This document shows positions 61,821-64,000 of a DNA stretch of 64,000 nucleotides, piece after piece; position 1 is the first letter of the stretch; each line of letters begins with the position of its first letter. The notes beneath the pieces were generated by a model. That model saw nothing but the letters and a program-made list of their open reading frames with translations. It searched no databases and was not told the origin of the DNA. A program made the position numbers and the translations under genes. Location of the stretch: contig NZ_CAJNAT010000019.1 in assembly GCF_905220705.1 (NCBI RefSeq), forward strand, positions 85,221 to 149,220, given 5' to 3'. The stretch comes from Paraburkholderia domus (lineage in GTDB: Bacteria; Pseudomonadota; Gammaproteobacteria; Burkholderiales; Burkholderiaceae).

Positions 61821-62567
61821 TCAATCATTCGAGCGCGTCCACCACCGTTCCCAGATACGGTCGTGATAAGCGACGAGCCGCTTCTCCCCCGCAACGTAAG
61901 CACGAATTGGGCTTTCAAAGGGATGATGGAGAACGCAATGTATCCATGCAAAGCCAGTCGCATCGAGCGTACTCGGCGTATCGCCGAGCAGATAGGTCCT
62001 GTCGTCTAACAGTTCTGCCACCGCGCGCCACGCTAGCATCCCAATACGAACGATTTCATCGTACGTATGGCGGCCGATGCCTTGGTCCCACGCTTGTCGC
62101 ATCATCCGCCTGCGTGCCAAAGCCAACGCAACTGGTGCGACTAACGGGACTACGTATCTGGGGACGGCCGGCGTGCATCGTTGTGCGTAATCGATCAATA
62201 GTGGACGGTAGATAGCCATATTGCTGTCGACGCCCCAGCGCAAATACAGGAGTACAAAATATAGATGGCTCTCGAAGAGTGACCTGAAAGCCACCGACTG
62301 CGCATTTTCGAGCGCGCTGAGATGGCTGTCGTTCAGTGCTTCCGGATAGCGACGCTGCAACTCCTCGATTATGAAAGAAGTGTCCGCAATCAGTTGCCCA
62401 TCGATAGAAACGACGGGCAGCTTGCGCTTTGGCATCTTCGCGTAGTTGCCGGTTCGTGTCTCATAGGGCAGGCCGGACATGCGCAGCCACGTTTCGAGCT
62501 TCACGACGAAGGGACTGATATCGGGTGATTCGCTGTTGGGGCCGTATCCGAACTTGTACACAATCAT
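61821..62567 (-). CDS. Metaxin/Fax-like glutathione S-transferase
   Basis: 248 residues. 'VYKFGYGPNSESPDISPFVVKLETWLRMSGLPYE' is the thioredoxin-like N-terminal domain of the failed-axon-connections/metaxin GST family; 'KMPKRKLPVVSIDGQLIADTSFIIEEL' is the glutathione-contact region and the rest is helical. ATG 62567 has AAGGGAG upstream. Enzymatic role not known for bacterial members. Confidence 0.82.
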   Translation of the reverse strand: MIVYKFGYGPNSESPDISPFVVKLETWLRMSGLPYETRTGNYAKMPKRKLPVVSIDGQLIADTSFIIEELQRRYPEALNDSHLSALENAQSVAFRSLFESHLYFVLLYLRWGVDSNMAIYRPLLIDYAQRCTPAVPRYVVPLVAPVALALARRRMMRQAWDQGIGRHTYDEIVRIGMLAWRAVAELLDDRTYLLGDTPSTLDATGFAWIHCVLHHPFESPIRAYVAGEKRLVAYHDRIWERWWTRSND

Positions 62568-62640
62568 GGTCACTCCCTTCCGCAACAGGTGCCGACGTTC
62601 ACTGATCCGCTTTCTATCGACAGTTGCCAGGACATCCCGA

Positions 62641-63903
62641 TCAAACGGGTGCGTCACGTTGCGCGCTGCGCGAGGCCGGCCGGCTCAGACTGATCCAAGC
62701 CAGACGCAGCAATGCCTGCGGCGAGAAGAACTGCGCGGGCCCAATCAAACGGGCTGCAAAATTATGCAGATGTCGCGACGCCCAATCGTCTTTCGCCGCA
62801 GCCGCAAATACGACTCGCTCGAGCACGTTGAATTTGCGGCGCCGCGCGAAGTCGTGAATAAAGAACCGATGGCCCTGCAATTTCCGTGACACGTTTCTGG
62901 CGTAGCTATTCAGCGCATCCGACACAGCCCCATCGCCCCGCAAAGCTGGCGCAAGCGCATCGACGAGCCATTCCGCGGTCTGAAACGCGAAACCGCAGCC
63001 GACGCCCGGCAAGAAGTCGACGCTCATCAGAGCGTCGCCTGCGAATGCAATATTGCGCACCACGGTTCGCCGCCGCAAATTCGGATAGTCTTTGACCATC
63101 AGAACCTGTCCTATCGGTGTCGCCGCCGATAAATCTGGTGCGTCGGGAAAACCGGCCATAGCTCGCATCAGCGACTCACGTGGCGACGCATGGAATTGTT
63201 CAAACACATCCTTTGCGGACAGGTACGTCACCACGGTGATGCCGTCGTCGTTCGGAAAGATATAACCCATCTCCGGGCCGCGCATCCACATTTGCGAGCA
63301 GGTTCCGCGCACGAGCGGTACCCCGCGATAGGTAGCGAGCGCACCGAACCGCGTGTTGGTGGATGAAACCGGTTTGACTCCTGCGATCGTTGCAAGCGGA
63401 GAATTTCTGCCGTCAGCGCCGACGATGAGGCGTGTTACAAGAACGCCCGAATGCACGCCGGCCAATTCGACACCCGTCACTTCCCCCTGTTGCTCGACAA
63501 GCCGTTGCACATGACAGCCCAAGAAGTTCGTGACACCAGGGGTTTGAATGGCGAGACGTCGAAGGATCGGATCGAGCGTACTACGCTGAACGTTGTATCC
63601 GAACACCTCCTCACCATTTTCATCGACCGGAGAAACGTTGCCAATCCAACCGTAGCGAGTCCAGATATCAATGCAGTTACGTATGGCTCCCGCGTCCTCG
63701 ATCAAGCGGTCGAGACCGAGACGCCGCATCGTCGGCGTAGCGCTGGCTTGAATGAAATGAGTACATAGCTGCTTGAATGCCTCCGTGTTCACGTGATGCT
63801 CCACCAGAGCTACACGAAAACCTTCGAGCGCGAACAGCCGCGCTGCAGTACAACCCGCGATACCCGCACCCACGATCACGACGTCAAAAGCCCCCGGCGT
63901 CAT
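62641..63903 (-). CDS. FAD-dependent oxidoreductase (monooxygenase/halogenase-like)
   Basis: 420 residues. 'FDVVIVGAGIAGCTAARLFALEGFRVALVE' is the Rossmann FAD-binding motif (GxGxxG...E); 'GADGRNSPLA' and 'AFAGDALMSVDFLPGVGCGFAFQTAEWLV' are the DG and GD motifs of group A flavoprotein monooxygenases. Substrate unknown. It is 73 bases upstream of the GST gene on the same strand, so the two may work on one compound. Confidence 0.88.
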   Translation of the reverse strand: MTPGAFDVVIVGAGIAGCTAARLFALEGFRVALVEHHVNTEAFKQLCTHFIQASATPTMRRLGLDRLIEDAGAIRNCIDIWTRYGWIGNVSPVDENGEEVFGYNVQRSTLDPILRRLAIQTPGVTNFLGCHVQRLVEQQGEVTGVELAGVHSGVLVTRLIVGADGRNSPLATIAGVKPVSSTNTRFGALATYRGVPLVRGTCSQMWMRGPEMGYIFPNDDGITVVTYLSAKDVFEQFHASPRESLMRAMAGFPDAPDLSAATPIGQVLMVKDYPNLRRRTVVRNIAFAGDALMSVDFLPGVGCGFAFQTAEWLVDALAPALRGDGAVSDALNSYARNVSRKLQGHRFFIHDFARRRKFNVLERVVFAAAAKDDWASRHLHNFAARLIGPAQFFSPQALLRLAWISLSRPASRSAQRDAPV

Positions 63904-63914
63904 AGTAGTTGTCG

Positions 63915-63947
63915 CCTCTGAACTTTCTTATCAAGAAAAGTCAGAGG
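63915..63947. repeat. Imperfect inverted repeat next to IS3 transposase
   Basis: CCTCTGA ... TCAGAGG, with inner arms CTTTCTT and AAGAAAAG, directly before the transposase start. It could be the terminal repeat region of the insertion sequence or the terminator of the flavoprotein gene's neighbourhood. Confidence 0.5.
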
Positions 63948-63953
63948 TACAAG

Positions 63954-64000
63954 TTGAAGACGAAACAAACGTATTCTGTTGAGTTTAAGGAGCAGGCGCT
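63954..64000 (+). CDS. IS3-family transposase OrfA, N-terminal part (cut by window edge)
   Basis: From the TTG at 63954 the frame reads 'MKTKQTYSVEFKEQAL', the typical beginning of IS3-family OrfA proteins (K-x-x-x-Y-S-x-E-F-K-x-x-A). The rest lies outside the window. The left end of the element should be between about 63904 and 63953. Confidence 0.7.
   Translation, partial: MKTKQTYSVEFKEQA

Overview
The window is GC-rich DNA of a Burkholderiaceae member, most like Paraburkholderia/Burkholderia. This is inferred from the Burkholderia-type rpfR/rpfF pair, the betaproteobacterial citrate synthase and Rieske sequences, and a long inverted repeat whose core I associate with Burkholderia intergenic DNA. 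No rRNA, tRNA, CRISPR array or replication origin was seen.

Layout. 1-12 kb: ordinary chromosome: the tail of a cation/proton antiporter, a FUSC-type membrane protein, an AraC regulator divergent from an AhpD-like protein, an aldo/keto reductase, a large autotransporter and an Lhr-type helicase. 12-15.3 kb: the cis-2-dodecenoic acid (BDSF) signalling pair, receptor rpfR (PAS-GGDEF-EAL) and synthase rpfF, convergent. 15.7-26.5 kb: an M20 peptidase, small proteins, a TetR/MFS efflux pair, a PEP-mutase-family lyase, OsmC, and a likely catabolic unit (AhpD-like protein, class III aminotransferase, C45 hydrolase) next to an RpiR regulator. Near-identical operator-like sites lie in front of both the C45 gene and the regulator.

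26.8-48.4 kb is an accessory, mosaic region. It starts with an orphan Rieske protein, a Pal-like lipoprotein and a DegP-like protein whose catalytic His is replaced by Gln. It continues through gene debris (diguanylate cyclase, pstS, histidine kinase and Met-rich protein fragments) and a sulfide/persulfide module (bigR-type repressor, two YeeE-type genes, a tauE remnant, a frameshifted persulfide dioxygenase and a ccdA remnant). The arsenic island follows: arsenite oxidase aioBA with a clear sigma-54 promoter, divergent from its sensing system aioX-aioS-aioR; then arsR-arsI-arsC-(deleted arsC)-aqpS on the minus strand, divergent from arsC-arsH. There is no ArsB, Acr3 or ArsJ pump in the window. 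The set suggests oxidation of periplasmic arsenite to arsenate, reduction of cytoplasmic arsenate, exit of arsenite through the AqpS channel, and handling of organoarsenicals by ArsI and ArsH. The right edge is frayed (arsN-like and DUF1488-like fragments).

48.4-64 kb returns to chromosomal genes: a glycogen-debranching-type enzyme, a long inverted repeat, citrate synthase, an orphan MreB paralogue, esterases, an EmrB-type transporter, AraC and glutaminase. A methyltransferase/GST/flavoprotein group then ends at the start of an IS3-type transposase gene cut by the window edge.
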